64,000 bases of DNA, taken from NCBI RefSeq assembly GCF_019649055.1, contig NW_026570238.1:930001-994000 (forward strand). The letters are read 5' to 3'. A model generated the notes under the pieces. It made no database searches. It was not told the DNA's origin and worked only from the letters and a program-made list of their open reading frames with translations. The position numbers were made by a program, and so were the translations under genes. Positions 40,086 to 53,276 of the stretch are shown here, piece by piece. The stretch's first letter is position 1; every line of letters begins with the position of its first letter. Origin of the DNA: Paramacrobiotus metropolitanus. Lineage: Eukaryota > Tardigrada > Eutardigrada > Parachela > Macrobiotidae.

Positions 40086-40793
40086 GACTCTTCTGGCGAT
40101 TTTGTATGCAAAAACCGCTGACCATATGGTGGCTATCAGTCAGTGGGTATTTTCGTCGTAGTCTTCCGATAAATCACAAGCCTGACTATATTTGATACAA
40201 AATGAACAGGATGTGTGTGCTGACACGGCTCGAAGAGGTCCCTATAGCGTTGGTGCGATGTGTTGCATACAGCGGGCTTCTCCCTGCAGCAGCTGCTGTC
40301 ACTGTACAGAGGATATGTACTTGAACACGACTGATCTGGATTTAGGGGAAGGTGCCGGGATTTACGTAAATGGCAATCGATTTTCTCCATATCTAATGAA
40401 TCAAGTGCGTCACTGGAAATTTTTGCTGTAGGATCAGCAATGCGTACCGTGAGAACGACAAAAAGGACTGATGCAACCGATGAAGCAGCGCTTGAACGGC
40501 GCAAAATACCGTTTTCTGGAAGCGGATTCACAAATATCTGTACACGTGTATGCAACCGGAATAGACGTCCTCTGTAAGAACAGAGGTATGACTGTGGGGA
40601 TGCCGCGTGACATAAATTTTTATTTGTGTACTCGTACTTCGCATTTGGTTTATTAAACGAAATAATCTTGACTATACGGTACTCGTATACCTACAATATA
40701 TGAGCGAAAGTGCGTGCACCTTATACATATCTTGAATTCGATTCAGCATTCAGCAAGAATGGTCTTTAATAAAGTTGTAAGGGGGTGCAATGC

Positions 40794-40892
40794 AACAAAA
40801 TTCCGCGGTAAATCACGTACTGGAAGTATTAAAGTATTAATATAATTATAAAGTAAGTAGTTTCAAACTTAGGGCTTTGTACCTGAAGTTAC
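40794..40892 (+). repeat. 99-bp inverted repeat, left arm
   Basis: This arm is identical, base for base, to the reverse complement of 41195-41293. The arms are separated by 302 bp of AT-rich sequence. They carry no open frame and no recognised transposase terminus. A transcript across both arms would form a 99-bp perfect hairpin. Confidence 0.92.
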
Positions 40893-41194
40893 CCTGAATT
40901 ATATTTCAATGATTTCATTGATTTCAACCGTAAACCTTTTGTGGTAATAATACGCAATAATGTGAGCTAATAATAATTTTGGTTGTTATAATAACCAATA
41001 TAAGCAGACCTGAAACTATAAACATCAGTCGCGGATTTGGCATTTAATATACCGGTAAATTTACTCATACCTTTCAGGATTTATAATAACTGTGATTAGA
41101 CAATTTTCGTTATTTCCGTTTCGTTCGGTTCAAGTACAAGTATTGATAGAAGTATTTCAGGATGCGTTTTGGAATTACTGCTAATAATGTTAAT

Positions 41195-41293
41195 GTAACT
41201 TCAGGTACAAAGCCCTAAGTTTGAAACTACTTACTTTATAATTATATTAATACTTTAATACTTCCAGTACGTGATTTACCGCGGAATTTTGTT
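41195..41293 (-). repeat. 99-bp inverted repeat, right arm
   Basis: Perfect inverse of 40794-40892. Flanking bases outside the two arms (GCAATGC on the left, TTGGACC on the right) do not form an evident target-site duplication. Confidence 0.92.
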
Positions 41294-41718
41294 TTGGACC
41301 CACTGTGTTAAACCGTACTAAAATAAATAGACACTGTATTTATAGAACTGACATTGATTCTATATAGTAGATGATTGTAGTTTTTATGGTGTTAATATAC
41401 TAACCACATGAATCCAGCCATACTAATGAACAGACAAAAAATCTCACAATACGTTTTCAGACTTGACTAATCATATGGGATATTAGCTCATCTCACTTCA
41501 AACACACGAAATCGATCTATTGTTAATTAAAGAAAACAAACAAATGACTGATCGTTACGCACTAAACGGTGGAAATACAAGCAATGCAGTCTTACTAACA
41601 ATAATTACGCTTATGAGATTTGGAATTATAGGAAACACGAAAGAAAATAATATTCGATTGCATGTGTGTCCCGTCAGTAATTCGATCGAACGAAAAACTA
41701 TCTTGTCCCAGGTAAACT

Positions 41719-42129
41719 TTATGGTTTCGGTCCTGTCATACTGGAAATCTTCTCCCAGGCGCCGGTCGCCAGATTCTTAGCGCTTTCCGATGCCTGTCGT
41801 GCTAAATTCTTTCCACCTTCCATGGCGTTCATTGTGGCGGTTTTTGCCGTCTCTGCCACATTGTGCACGGTACCCATTAGGCCAGTGGGAGGCGGGACTT
41901 GGCCACCGGCATAATTAGCATCGAAGGGCTGCGATGGATCCGATGGTTGGGCGGTTCCCATCGACATCGACTGGTTGGATGTGTTGTAACTGTCATTGCT
42001 GCCAGCCGAACGCGAGAAGTCAGCTGGACCCGAGGATTTGGTGAAGTCCGGGGCGCCACTCGGATATGATCCACCGCCACCACTTCCCGACCCGCCAAAC
42101 TGATCCCAGTCACGGCGCGTGTTGCTCAT
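41719..42129 (-). CDS. small disordered LEA-like protein
   Basis: A single coding exon of 136 residues, starting at the ATG three bases after a strong acceptor (TTTCGCAG). The first coding exon therefore follows a leader intron. The N-terminal two thirds are Gly/Ser/Pro/Asp-rich and disordered. The C-terminal 50 residues form an Ala/Lys-rich amphipathic pattern with repeating A-x-x-A-K/E-x-A units (NVAETAKTATMNAMEGGKN, then ARQASESAKNLA), resembling group-3 LEA 11-mer motifs. LEA-type helices fold on drying or on membranes. There are no cysteines and no signal peptide, so cytoplasmic or nuclear location is likely. Family membership is suggested by composition rather than by a diagnostic motif. 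Confidence 0.7.
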   Translation of the reverse strand: MSNTRRDWDQFGGSGSGGGGSYPSGAPDFTKSSGPADFSRSAGSNDSYNTSNQSMSMGTAQPSDPSQPFDANYAGGQVPPPTGLMGTVHNVAETAKTATMNAMEGGKNLARQASESAKNLATGAWEKISSMTGPKP

Positions 42130-44537
42130 TTTCTGCGAAACATATGGATTTCGTCGTACTTTTACACCCACTTGTACTGCCTGGACTTGTAGTTCATGTT
42201 CTATTTGCACCTCAAGTACTGTACATCTGGAATTCGGAACTGGGCATAGTCGATTAATTGTTATATTAAGCATACTTGATCTGTTCACCTCTACAATATC
42301 ACACTCTTAAATATGTACTGTAATAATTATATGTGCAAACTTAAGTAAAATACATTACGATAACACGAGCACACGCACAGGACATTCGACCATTGCAGAG
42401 AATTGTGCATTATATGTAACTTAACCATATCATTTTTTACATCTGGCATGCTGTTGAATTGTTGTTTATGAAGTGGCAGAATTAATCACAAAACGTCAAG
42501 GCATGTGCTTTAACTGCTAATTGAATAATTCACTATTTTGAGGTACTGTATCTGGCGAAATTAAAGCAGGTAGCATATTATTAATTTTCACAGTAAACAT
42601 TCTGTTTAATCAATTCATGTTAAAGTACAACTGTTTAAATAATTATTATGGTACTCAACAATTTCAGCGGATATCTCTTACCCAATAAGAAGTTTTAGGA
42701 AAAAAAATTTAAAATTATACTGACGCCTGGCGAACTTTGTAAGTTTTCAAACTATGATATGGCACGAATGCCAATTATTTTTCTGCTCCAGTGCTCCTAA
42801 TTCAATATTAACAGTCACATAGAGATTTGTATGATGCTGACCAGCTCAATTTCCGGTTATAAATTCGTTGTCTGCCTTTCTGTCGAGTTTGTTTGCCCTG
42901 TTTTCTTAAATAATTAAGATATTGAATTAGATTGCGTTTCTTGAATTTTGCACTATTCTAGGATACATATCAAAATTCGCTTTCCTACAAATAAGATTAA
43001 GTTAAATACTTTCCAATCGTTTCAAAACTTGCAGGTCTCTAGAGCCCAAGCTTTTCTATGATAGCTACATATGAGAACGATGTCTGCAAAGCATTGTATT
43101 AATAAAGCTTAATTAAGAGTCTATAAGTGGTCCAACCAAATTAAACCTCTTTTCTATTAAAGGTCAGCTGCAAAATGGTTGTGCCTGCTGCAAATTTTCT
43201 AGCACTGCTTATAAGTTTTCAAATATTTATGGTTGTACACAATTTGGGTAACCTCATGCAGTAACTGTAGTGTGTAAAAGTTGAAACTGTCGCATCTTAA
43301 GCAATCTGTCTGCAGCGGCTTTCTCCGATGCGTGCACTGAACAACGCTTAAATGGTAGATACTTGTACAATATACTGTCAGTTTACTACGCATGCTAACT
43401 GGTAAGCAATTAATTACAAAGGTTATCGCGCCATTTCTTACCTGCTCTAACGGCGGATGTCAAGCTGGATTAAACAAATTAAATTAGCGGTACAAAAGAT
43501 GGGGAATATGGGGGAAAATATAGAAGGCTTATTTGCAGGTACCCGAACCCGTCGTGTGTGAACCGATCATGATACGCTGATCGGCAGCAATAAGTACAAC
43601 TTGGCAGCACGGAGCCTGGTCCCAGCAATCTATGGCATAAAAAATAGGGAATGCCTCCCCTCACGGTATGCAATATGTTACGTGTCCTGTAGCAGCGCGG
43701 GTTGCTGGGCTGGCTGTAAAAAGTTCACAAGCGCACATCACTGCAGCGGCAGCAGGAGGGCATAGGAAGAAAAAGAGGATGAAGCTGCAAAATTGTGCAT
43801 AAATCGATTTCGATTTCGGAAGGATCGAGACTTGTGCAGCATGTGCAGCCGCTCCATAGACAGGCAACTAGCCTGCACCCCATATCGACTTACAGCCCAT
43901 TCAGATTCCTACACGGGAAGATTTTGTCATGCCTAAGTAGGACCAAATGGGTGAAAGTTAGCACGAATAGTTAAATGTGTGCTGCATGTACAGGGGATGC
44001 AATCATGCAGCAGTGTTGCCTATTGGGAAGTTTGCCGGGAAGGCGGCTGCAGAACAACAACCAATGTTCCATTATAACAAGTTCACTATTTTTTTAATCG
44101 ATATGTTATTCTGATGATGAATGTCTTTGTCCAACTGCATGCTTCATCCAGGCAAAACGCATGACCAGATGATAAAATATTGACTTGTACTTTTGACAGT
44201 TGCCGGCTAGAAATAGCCAACGACTGTTTTCTAGCGTGTATGCAAGAACACGGTATCTTCATTAAAAAGGTCGACTTTCTTATTATACGTAGTCTTTCTT
44301 TATTACTTTTAGGTACCATTTTAGAAAACGACAATTTGGAATATTAATCAGCATGTTTTTATTTCTGAACAAGTTACAACGAATTTGAGCCATTGGCATG
44401 CACAAAGAACGCAATATACAATAGAAACAGCGTACGGTACAATTTCGAATCCACTACATTACACATAGCATCTCAAATTTCTACACGGGCCCAGTAATCA
44501 ATAATTATTCCAATACAATATGTATTCAGAAGAAGTA
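42130..44537. other. leader intron of the LEA-like gene and upstream spacer
   Basis: On the minus strand a consensus donor (GCAG|GTAAGAA, boundary 43442/43441) pairs with the acceptor at 42133-42134. This predicts a 1.3-kb leader intron and a non-coding first exon upstream of 43442. Such an intron often carries enhancer activity, but nothing here proves that. The remainder to 44537 contains no supported exon; frames at 43479-43867 lack support. Confidence 0.5.
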
Positions 44538-47500
44538 TTATAACATTTTTATAAGCCAGTACGTCACCATGATGCCCTTTCCCTGAAACGTAATTGTATG
44601 CTAAACTTCTGTGCTTTCAAATTACATAAAATCATAAGAGGCACCGAGTGCCTGTCCATACTTTTATTTCCACGGGACCTCGCTTTTCCATAATAAAACT
44701 TCCATTATCTTCCAATAACAGATAAGTTTGCTCGGAAATGTGAATTTTGTTCGCTGTGGACAGAAGACAAAAAACACAGCCGCACTTTGCGATTGCTTTA
44801 TTCGACTAGTTCTTTCGAAAATGCAAACGAAAGCCTAATTCGTTTACGTTTAATACGAATACGTTAAAATTCTATTCATATGTTGTAAATCTGAAAGAAA
44901 ATATTTTTTGAAGTCAAACTTACCCTCTCCCGAAGATTCCATGCGACTGGCAGTGTTAACTGTGTCTCCAAATCTATGTACACATACGAAGAAGTATAAT
45001 TATACAGGTGATACATTCTTAAACTACGAAAATTACGAGCTTACTTAATAACCTGCACAATGAAGCGTATCAAGTATATGACTAAACAAATTATGCAAGC
45101 TTTACTAAATTAAGTTAAGAGGTAGACACTTACAAGCAGTATCTCGGCATTTTGAGGCCCACAATACCTATAAATATATGCGTGTTTATCTGGCAATCCA
45201 CATAACAAAAAAGGCTGCGCTGCGCTACACATTAATTAAATGATTAATAAATATTAACATATTAGTCATGACCTTGTAGTATCTAACAGCTCCTACAAAT
45301 GCTGAGTGTGAATTTTTGTTTGTGTTTGTGTGGCATTTGAACGGCAAGAAAATTTTACAAAACTGCTATCGCTTTCTAATTAGTTGATGTTGCGGAACCA
45401 TTTAAGATATTAAAGTAAATTAAAAAATCGACTTCAATTAAGTTTATGAAATCAAAAAGCATGGACTTGGAAACCCATGCCTTAAACAGTTTATAGGGGG
45501 ACCAAATTCTTACTGCATATAACATATTAAACAATTCGGTGTGTGGGAATGACCATCGGTAGCTGCAGTCGCAGCAAATAATGTTAATTATAATATTTAA
45601 CATTTATTACCAGCAACACAGGGACCAGAATGCACTCCAATGCGAACTCGCAGAAGTTCATGGGATTTTTGCGGTACTTCGAAATTGCTTATAGCTTGGA
45701 CAACTTGTAAGGACATTTTGGCTATTTCAACGACGTGACGGTTACCATTTCGCACCGGTAGGCCACTGCACACCTAAACGAAAAATATGGGATGCTGTTG
45801 TTAGAAATTGTAATTAAAAATACCAAGTACCATAATATTACTGGTTTAGAAAATATGGTGTCTCTGAAAATGAACTTTACCATGTAGGCATCGCCGATGG
45901 TTTCCACCTGTGCATGTGCAGAATAACAGAATACACGTTTAGATAATTTTACTTGTAGCAGCAGGACTCTTTCAACATTGTGCAAACGCTACGTAATCAA
46001 GGTTACAAACAATTACGCACTTTTACCAGTTTATGAGCTGTTACTGTACCTTGTAAACATCGAAATGCTCTATTACGGCATCGAAAACAGTATACAAATT
46101 ATTGAGCAACTGAATGACTTCCTGAAAAAACAGAACACGCATTCACATATATCATTTCGAATTTGTAACCAAACTTGAATTCGAGGCGAAGTTGGAACCC
46201 GTAAAAATTACCATTGGGGTTCCGGAAGCAGATATTTTGGTAAATTCAACAATATCACTGAAGTAAATGGAAACGGATTCATATGCTTCAGGGTTGACGG
46301 ACTGGCCTTTTGTCAAAGCTTGCGCTACACTCCTATAAAAATCTGTCAGGATTCTAATGATTTCATCAAGCCGAAGTTTCCGTACTTGGGTAACAACTGT
46401 CCGAGCAGTTCCTCTGATCGTCGCTTTTCTTCCATGAATTGGTCGGTCTTCTCTGCCACTTGTTGCTGCAGTTCTTCGGCGTACTCTTCCATCCGCTTCA
46501 ACAAATGATCAACGATATTATCGCCTACTTTTCCAATAACCATGTGTAGGTTCTGCTTAATCTTGACAAAGGACGGCCGCTCGGTTGGGTACTCGGACCA
46601 GCAGTTTTCCATTAGGCGGTATAATTCATTGGGGCAGGCAACACGAGGCACGCGGGGACGAAACGGCGGATCCGTGCCCTTTTGTACCTCCATGGCGATC
46701 TCGTGTTTTGTTAAATCCAGTGCATAGTTATCGCCTGGTGTTTCATAGGCCTCGCCACGAAGTATTATTTGTTGGAGAATAATCGCAAAGCTGTACACAT
46801 CACCTGCAAGAGAAAAAATATAATAAACGACACGACTGGTAGAGAGCGGTGGCGTCAAGGCTGTAGTGACCTTTTTGAGATCCCTTGGGAGGCATCTTCC
46901 CACGAAGCAACTCTGGAGCCCTGTACAAAAGCGGCTCATAGTCTCTTTCTTTGTCGCTAGCTTGTGGGGGAAGCAGCAATTTCGGATCTCGTAACCGCCA
47001 CAAACCAGCATCCGATACTTTCATGGCAAAGCGTCGGTCGACAACACATGTCAGAGCGGATAACGCCCCGTGCGATTGGATGGTTGAGAGGTGAAGATAA
47101 TCCATACCCTGAAGTAACAGAAGCCACAAAATTAATAGTGGCACACACCATCGCAAAAAATTGATTATCTTCGTATAAAGGCCGAAAAGCATGATAATCA
47201 AAACAAATTGATAATAAAATAATTAATAATTATCGATAATCAATAATTATAATAATTATAATCATAAATTTATATTTATTGATAACCAAATCAATAATTA
47301 TTGAACGGTTGATAGATATTACTCCCTAACATTGTAAGTTAAATTAGAGTTAATTTGTCGAATTTAAATCGCCTGCAGTGAAATTGATGCAGTGGTAAGT
47401 CAATTGTTTAAATATTACAACTGCACCTGTGATCGTACAGCACCGTCACAGATGCAGCGGATGATATACTGTACATTTTATAATTATCGCACACCGTGGC

Positions 47501-50500
47501 GTACGTAGGACGATAATCATTCGCCGTGAAACTGATCGCGCTAATTTAAATGTCACACTAAGCGGGTCGGTCATCTATTGCTTACAATGGTGATTCAGTT
47601 CACCGTTCGTCGTTCGAAATACCTAACTGACCACAAAGACTTGACCTTACCATAACGATATCCGATATGATGGAATTTTTGAAAGACCAATCCAGACGGA
47701 TGGCGTCCGATGTCAAGACATCCTGGATACTCCCGTGAGATGCTAACTCGGCCACAACGTGCATGCACACATTGGATGGTGACACGGCGATACCAATAAC
47801 CTTGTGAATGTTGTCATGCACGCACTCTCTTATCTACCGTATCAAATTATACAATAATTGTTGGGTTTCGTACGCAATTTTTTGCAACATGTACCATTGT
47901 GCAATAACGAATGCTCCTTAAAAGGCTAATAAGTGTAGATATGTATACCGGAAATCAGACAAACTACTGCAAATGGGCGTACCAGTCTCATATCGTCTAC
48001 CATTTCACTGGCCGTTACAGTCACAATTTTAGAGATGTCACGAACGGCTACCTGTATAATCCATATCCATAATGTCTTAGTAAAAGATTTAAAGACATGT
48101 AAGCAGTTAAGCAAATTTTTGTAGCGCAGATTAACGAAGCTGTATACCATAACTCCCTGGTAAAATGCCCGGTTATCAAAAAAACTCCCAACGAAAGATT
48201 TGTTTGACCGGCTTCGTGTGCTTTTTGACCCGACAGCTTCCGATTTCAGCTGAAAACAGTGCAAAATTAATTAAGCTTAAACTAGAATCATAACAAGTTT
48301 GACCATTTAGGCCTATATACCTCAGAATTTCTGGAGTGAAAGGAAGCAGCTGGACCGGTAGGATGAACTTGCAGTTCATCCACCAATATCTTCCACCAGT
48401 ACGGATCGTAAGGTCCTGCTTGAGCTCGCCTAAACAAGACACGCCTCGTCTTTGTTACGATGTGCAGTGTACTCTGTATACATAGTACTGTACAAATTGA
48501 ACAATTACCGGTGCACTGAGTAGACTATTCCGCCAATTATGCCGGCTAGTGCCAAAAGTGGAACAATAGCAACCACGGCAGTCAGGCCACCATTCCAGGA
48601 AGACACTACAAAGTAATTTTGTTTGCAAATTCAAAATACAACTGAAACCATAAAATGTTTACGAACTTAGGGCTTGACAAACAATAGCTTCCCCTTTAAA
48701 GCCACACCATGGGACATCGGGTGGTGGTGTAGAGCGATTGGGCCACTGTATTGGCGCCAGTACTTGCAAACCCAGATCCACATTGTATTTCAAGGAAGGC
48801 TACAAATAATTGAAGGAGTATGTATTTACAGGAGGAAGCATGAATTTTATGTGGATCAAAATGAACAGCTGTATATAACTGGGGCTTTTAATGCAGTTGA
48901 ATATCATATAGAAGTACAAGCAGATATCTTACGTCTGTAGTCTGTACATAAGCGCATAATGACTGCGAAAGACGTACATGTAAATTATTTATGACTAACT
49001 ATTTATGTACATGCGCCTAATCAATCATTTACTTCCGCTTTCACAAATTAATAACTGCTAGTACCTCGTGAACTTACTCTGAATGCACCTGTAACTTCGT
49101 CGAGATCTTTCAGGACATAATCATTATCGCGGTCTCCAAATTTGTCCATGTGGAAGTTTCCACTTAATTCGCTTGTATAGTTAAAATTCTTGAACGTTTT
49201 AGCAACCAGTTCTCCATTGCTTACGTTAGCCTCTTCAATCCATAATTTTTTTATTATTGTCCCATAAAGAAAAATTGCTTCGTAGTAGCTGGTCACAACG
49301 GAATCGATCTGTAGAAAACAGTTTAGGAGAGTTACTAAACGTAATTCATTTAGAGCAGTCAGACCATAGACAAAGGCCTTTGACCAAGATCTAGAGTTCT
49401 GCTAAAAAAAAGAAATTCGGTTTAAAACAAAGAACGAGAGAGAAGAAAAAATAAAATAAAGTTTTTTAAACGATATCAAAAGCAAAAAGTACACCAACAC
49501 AAAAAATTTCGAAGTACTCGGACGTATACAGGAACTTTATAACATGCAACCCATTAATCCACCTTCAATTACTAAGTGCTTATTTTAAATTTGTACTTCT
49601 GTATTATGGCATACCGGTTCAAACATTCCAAATGTGTAGTTAAATTTTTCTTGTGATCGAACTCTCACTTTGGTGGAAAATACTTCGAATGCTGGGCTTT
49701 GTCGTTCGATCAAAGACAAAACAAACAGTGAATCGTACGCTTCTCGGGCTTCCTGTATAATAAATATGTTAAAGGTCAAAGGTATGCAAAAAAACGGATA
49801 AGTATCAAAGTGCGTTACTCGTTTGGGATACAGCAGTATCATGTTTAAGCACACTGTCTCCAGTGCATATCATCGCATATGGCATTAATAGCCTTCTCTT
49901 CCGTTCATATGTGTTCTTCTTTAAAATATATTTTCGGTATATGGTTGAATGCTGGTATCAGAGGGACTTGTACTGTCTTTGGAGTTGTTATATTTGCATG
50001 AACTCATTTTAGCTTTTTTATCGTTAAGTAATATTCTCCCACGTAGTCTGTACGCAGTACGAAGTATGGGTAAACCGTTAAACTATCAAGCTTTCAAATT
50101 TTTGAACAAGTTTAAAGGAAAAGGATGAAAACTGTTAAGTAACGCGAGTAGTAATAATTTTTTACCGATAATAAATAGGAGTTTTCGCAAATAAATATTA
50201 TAAAAATTATGTTAAAGCGATGAGAATACGCAGTGAAAATAAAGGCACTGTGGAAATCTATTGGGTGTAACCGTGTAACTATATCATCTTTCGCGTATTC
50301 TATTGTATTCATCGCTAATCATGCATGCATACGTATGGGGATATCTTTAATATATTTAAGTTATACAAGGCAGAACCGTCTTTCTAGCAACTGTCACCTT
50401 TCCAAGCAAATGAGGCGTCATACCTGATCATTAAGCTGCCCGGTCTTCCAGGTGTACGATCCCCAGTAATTGCTGGGAAAGAGTTCTATAGCAAAATATA

Positions 50501-52031
50501 CGTAACTTCCGTCCGTCATCCCCAGCCTCTTGGCTTTCAGCTGGAGAAAAGAACGTGTGCGTAACAAATACTGTACACAGGCTGTTCAAAAGACGTGTGA
50601 AACTTACCATAAAATCACGGACAATCGTTGCGTTAAATAAAAGAATGAACACTACAAGGAGAGAAACGTGCCGATCAAACGATTATTGTTCACCTCCGGT
50701 CGCGGGAAAGTAATATAAGGGGATCTTCCCGTAATTAAACAATAAGTATTTCCTTACATCAGTATCCCAAACTGCCGCGTAATTATATGTTGGTGAGATT
50801 GTACTGTCAATTTAACCAAGATTTGCTAAAACAAATCGAGATGACTTCGGCTATGTACTTTGTAGTCTTACAAATGAACAATCCGAGCCACCATATCCCA
50901 ATCGCTATATAGATATGAAACAGGGTACGTATGCAAAAAGGACCTTTACCTCTGGAAGATGTGCTGGCTTCCAGCATACGATTGACGATGCCGGCAGAAT
51001 CCAATAAATTAGACCCACTACTGAGGGACACGAAACGGCTATGTAAACTAATATTTGGACTGTACTTATCGAATGACGCTACGAAAGCGTCACTTAATTC
51101 ATGAAAAAAACTTTGACTGTCATCGGTGAAAACCGTTGTGTGTAAGTATCCCCAGAGTTGCAAAATTTGAATCAATGAACTGCAAACATCATCAAAGGTG
51201 TAAGACGTCCTGGCCAAAAACTTGTATGTATCTCGCGTTGGTCCCGTAGTTTCCAGGCCAGCTGCAGGGATTGCAATAAGGGGTACCTTGTAATATTCCG
51301 CAAAACTGTATAATGCATCAGCATTATTTCCACAACCTACCACAAAATCAGTATGAATTATGCAGTGAATATTTTGAATATTCTTTTAACAACGATCTCG
51401 CTGAATTCGCTACTGATACATAATATTCGACTGGATAAGTAGAGTTTCATGTATATCAGAAACGGTGGTGTTCTGTCGGAAGAAAACGCGAGCGAGCTGG
51501 AAGCGTCCAAACAATTCCCGAGTTATCAACGTTACAAGCAGGTTGAATTATATTGGGCCAAATTTGGCTATCTACTTTAGGTAATTAAAACATTGTGTTT
51601 TTACTGTTTGCTGTATCTTGTGCAAATGTGATTCACATACCGGCACCGATATAAAGATTGCACGTGACCCCTTGCGTAATAAGGGATAATCCACCGGAAA
51701 TAACGTCCTGCGCCGAGTCACAGGTATCACCGCCGCTCCTGAACCAAACAACGAGCTGCATATTTGCCGGCGAAAGGATATAGGTATTAACATTTTCCAC
51801 TGCCAAGTCCAGCGCAGCTGCTGTTCTGCGGTAACTAAAAAACTGGTCCAGTGCCTCCTGTAAAGGATTCTCAAGTATCAAACACACATTTAGATTACGC
51901 TTGCGAACAGAGCCGGTATCTTCTGTCCACGACTGGACATATCCCACTTGTGGCAACACTGAAAGGATGAGATAACCGAAGTAACTAATTAACCAGAGCG
52001 GACCACAGAAGGCATGTAAGGCATTTCTCAT
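44538..52031 (-). CDS. receptor guanylyl cyclase 2, short C-terminus
   Basis: Twenty-two exons in phase, 1086 residues: 51641-52031, 50950-51336, 50608-50651, 50424-50540, 49615-49752, 49078-49308, 48667-48799, 48509-48605, 48321-48429, 48148-48249, 47983-48051, 47651-47833, 46871-47108, 46386-46803, 46212-46332, 46050-46121, 45881-45907, 45611-45773, 45134-45167, 44924-44973, 44662-44753, 44538-44582. Order: signal peptide; ANF-receptor ectodomain (VFILLFNATIVRDFM); transmembrane helix (about 486-508); pseudokinase (YDPYWWKILVDEL; HRD replaced by S-H-G, DFG by D-A-G); dimerisation helix; cyclase with VETIGDAYM and [18 protein letters not shown]. The metal-site motif reads FSDIVEFT instead of FSDIVGFT. 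Unlike cyclase 1 it ends directly after the catalytic domain and is cut by many more introns. It makes cGMP at the membrane; the ligand is unknown. Confidence 0.9.
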
Positions 52032-53276
52032 TGCGGATAAATATCGATGGTCATCTGTATAAGGTCATATTCCGAAAGAGTACATTCGTTTGCTGTTATA
52101 TTACTGCAGGTACTAGATGCACAAATTCCCAAAGCGCAGCATCAGTCGGCACACAATGCCTCTTCTTGCAGATGTTTTCACAAGTGCAGCAGAAGCTGAA
52201 GACGTGCGCACACACACCGGCATCCACATCGATCCAAAAACTAAATCGATCAAACAATACTCATTTTAATAAATTTTTCAGACAACCAATTATGCACACA
52301 AAGCATAGCATAGTAAGTGTACCTTCCGACAAAACGAATGGCACTGCATTTGGCAGTGCGGAAACAATTCATGCATGATATGTTGTAAGTCCAGAATCGC
52401 CCAATATTCTTCACTACAGAGCCGCTGCTCGTTTGCCTGGCTGTCCCAGGTGTTTCTAGTGGGTCGTCCTTAGGTTTACAGCCAGCCACTCAGCGTCCCC
52501 GTGATGACAACGCCACACGTTAAACTGGGAAAGGCCATGTCCTGGTGATTATCCGGCTGATCTTGTTGATAGCTGCATCCGGTAACTGAGCTGATATGCA
52601 GCCTGTGTTGTATTGTCGAATAATGACTGCATTGCTGACTGCTTCATGGCGATTTTTACACGTGAGTAGAGTGACCAGCGTTTGGGCGCCAAAAACACCC
52701 CAGGGGGCCGCGCAGTAACACCTGCCGGCAATTATCTATATAATTAAATTTAATTTAATTTAAACAATAGATATACGCAATTTATACTAATTTAATTAGA
52801 TTACGTAATTCATTAGCTTAAACAATGGCTAATTTTTAGGTTTTTAATTAACGAAATAAAAAATACTAGTGTACAGTAAAAAATACGGCCACTACACCTG
52901 CTTTATTGAAAAAATTCCCGCTGCTTTATCCCGGTCACCAAAATACATGAAACAATCCCCGTACCACATTTGAAAACATCACCCCGTACCACGCACACAG
53001 CGTTTAACACGATCTGATCCCGGTACCGCGCGTATAACAAAAAACAACAAATCATCCCTGTCACCACGCGTACACATAACACGAAAACAAATGACACAGC
53101 AACCACTCCGATGCATTAACAAAGCAAAACAAAACAACTACGCATCCACGCATTCCGAATTCCGCGTTCCGGCCACATCGCAGTTCCGCTCAACGTCCTG
53201 TCAACAGTACAAATATTAGTGAAAATTAAAACGGTGACATTTTCTTTAAATAATTAGGTAGTGGAACGCGTACATG
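52032..53276. other. intergenic, no gene seen
   Basis: Spacer between the 5' end of cyclase 2 and the 3' end of the histone-fold gene. 52740-52870 is very AT-rich (TTTAATTTAATT). Base composition changes sharply to GC-richer sequence beyond about 53280. No exon chain was found. Confidence 0.5.

Larger units (their letters stand above)
40086..41718. other. intergenic spacer containing a long inverted repeat
   Basis: This spacer lies between the carboxypeptidase 5' end and the LEA-like gene 3' end. Apart from the two 99-bp repeat arms it is AT-rich, with no exon-like sequence. Frames at 40136-40656 on both strands overlap each other and look like chance. Confidence 0.5.

Noticed and set aside
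43479-43867. Cys/Ala-rich minus-strand frames upstream of the LEA-like gene
   Set aside because: Two overlapping short frames with no domains; they lie where a non-coding leader exon is predicted.
47210-47330. AT-rich AATTAATAATTATCGATAAT tract as possible replication origin
   Set aside because: It lies inside an intron of cyclase 2 and is simple low-complexity sequence; nothing supports origin function.
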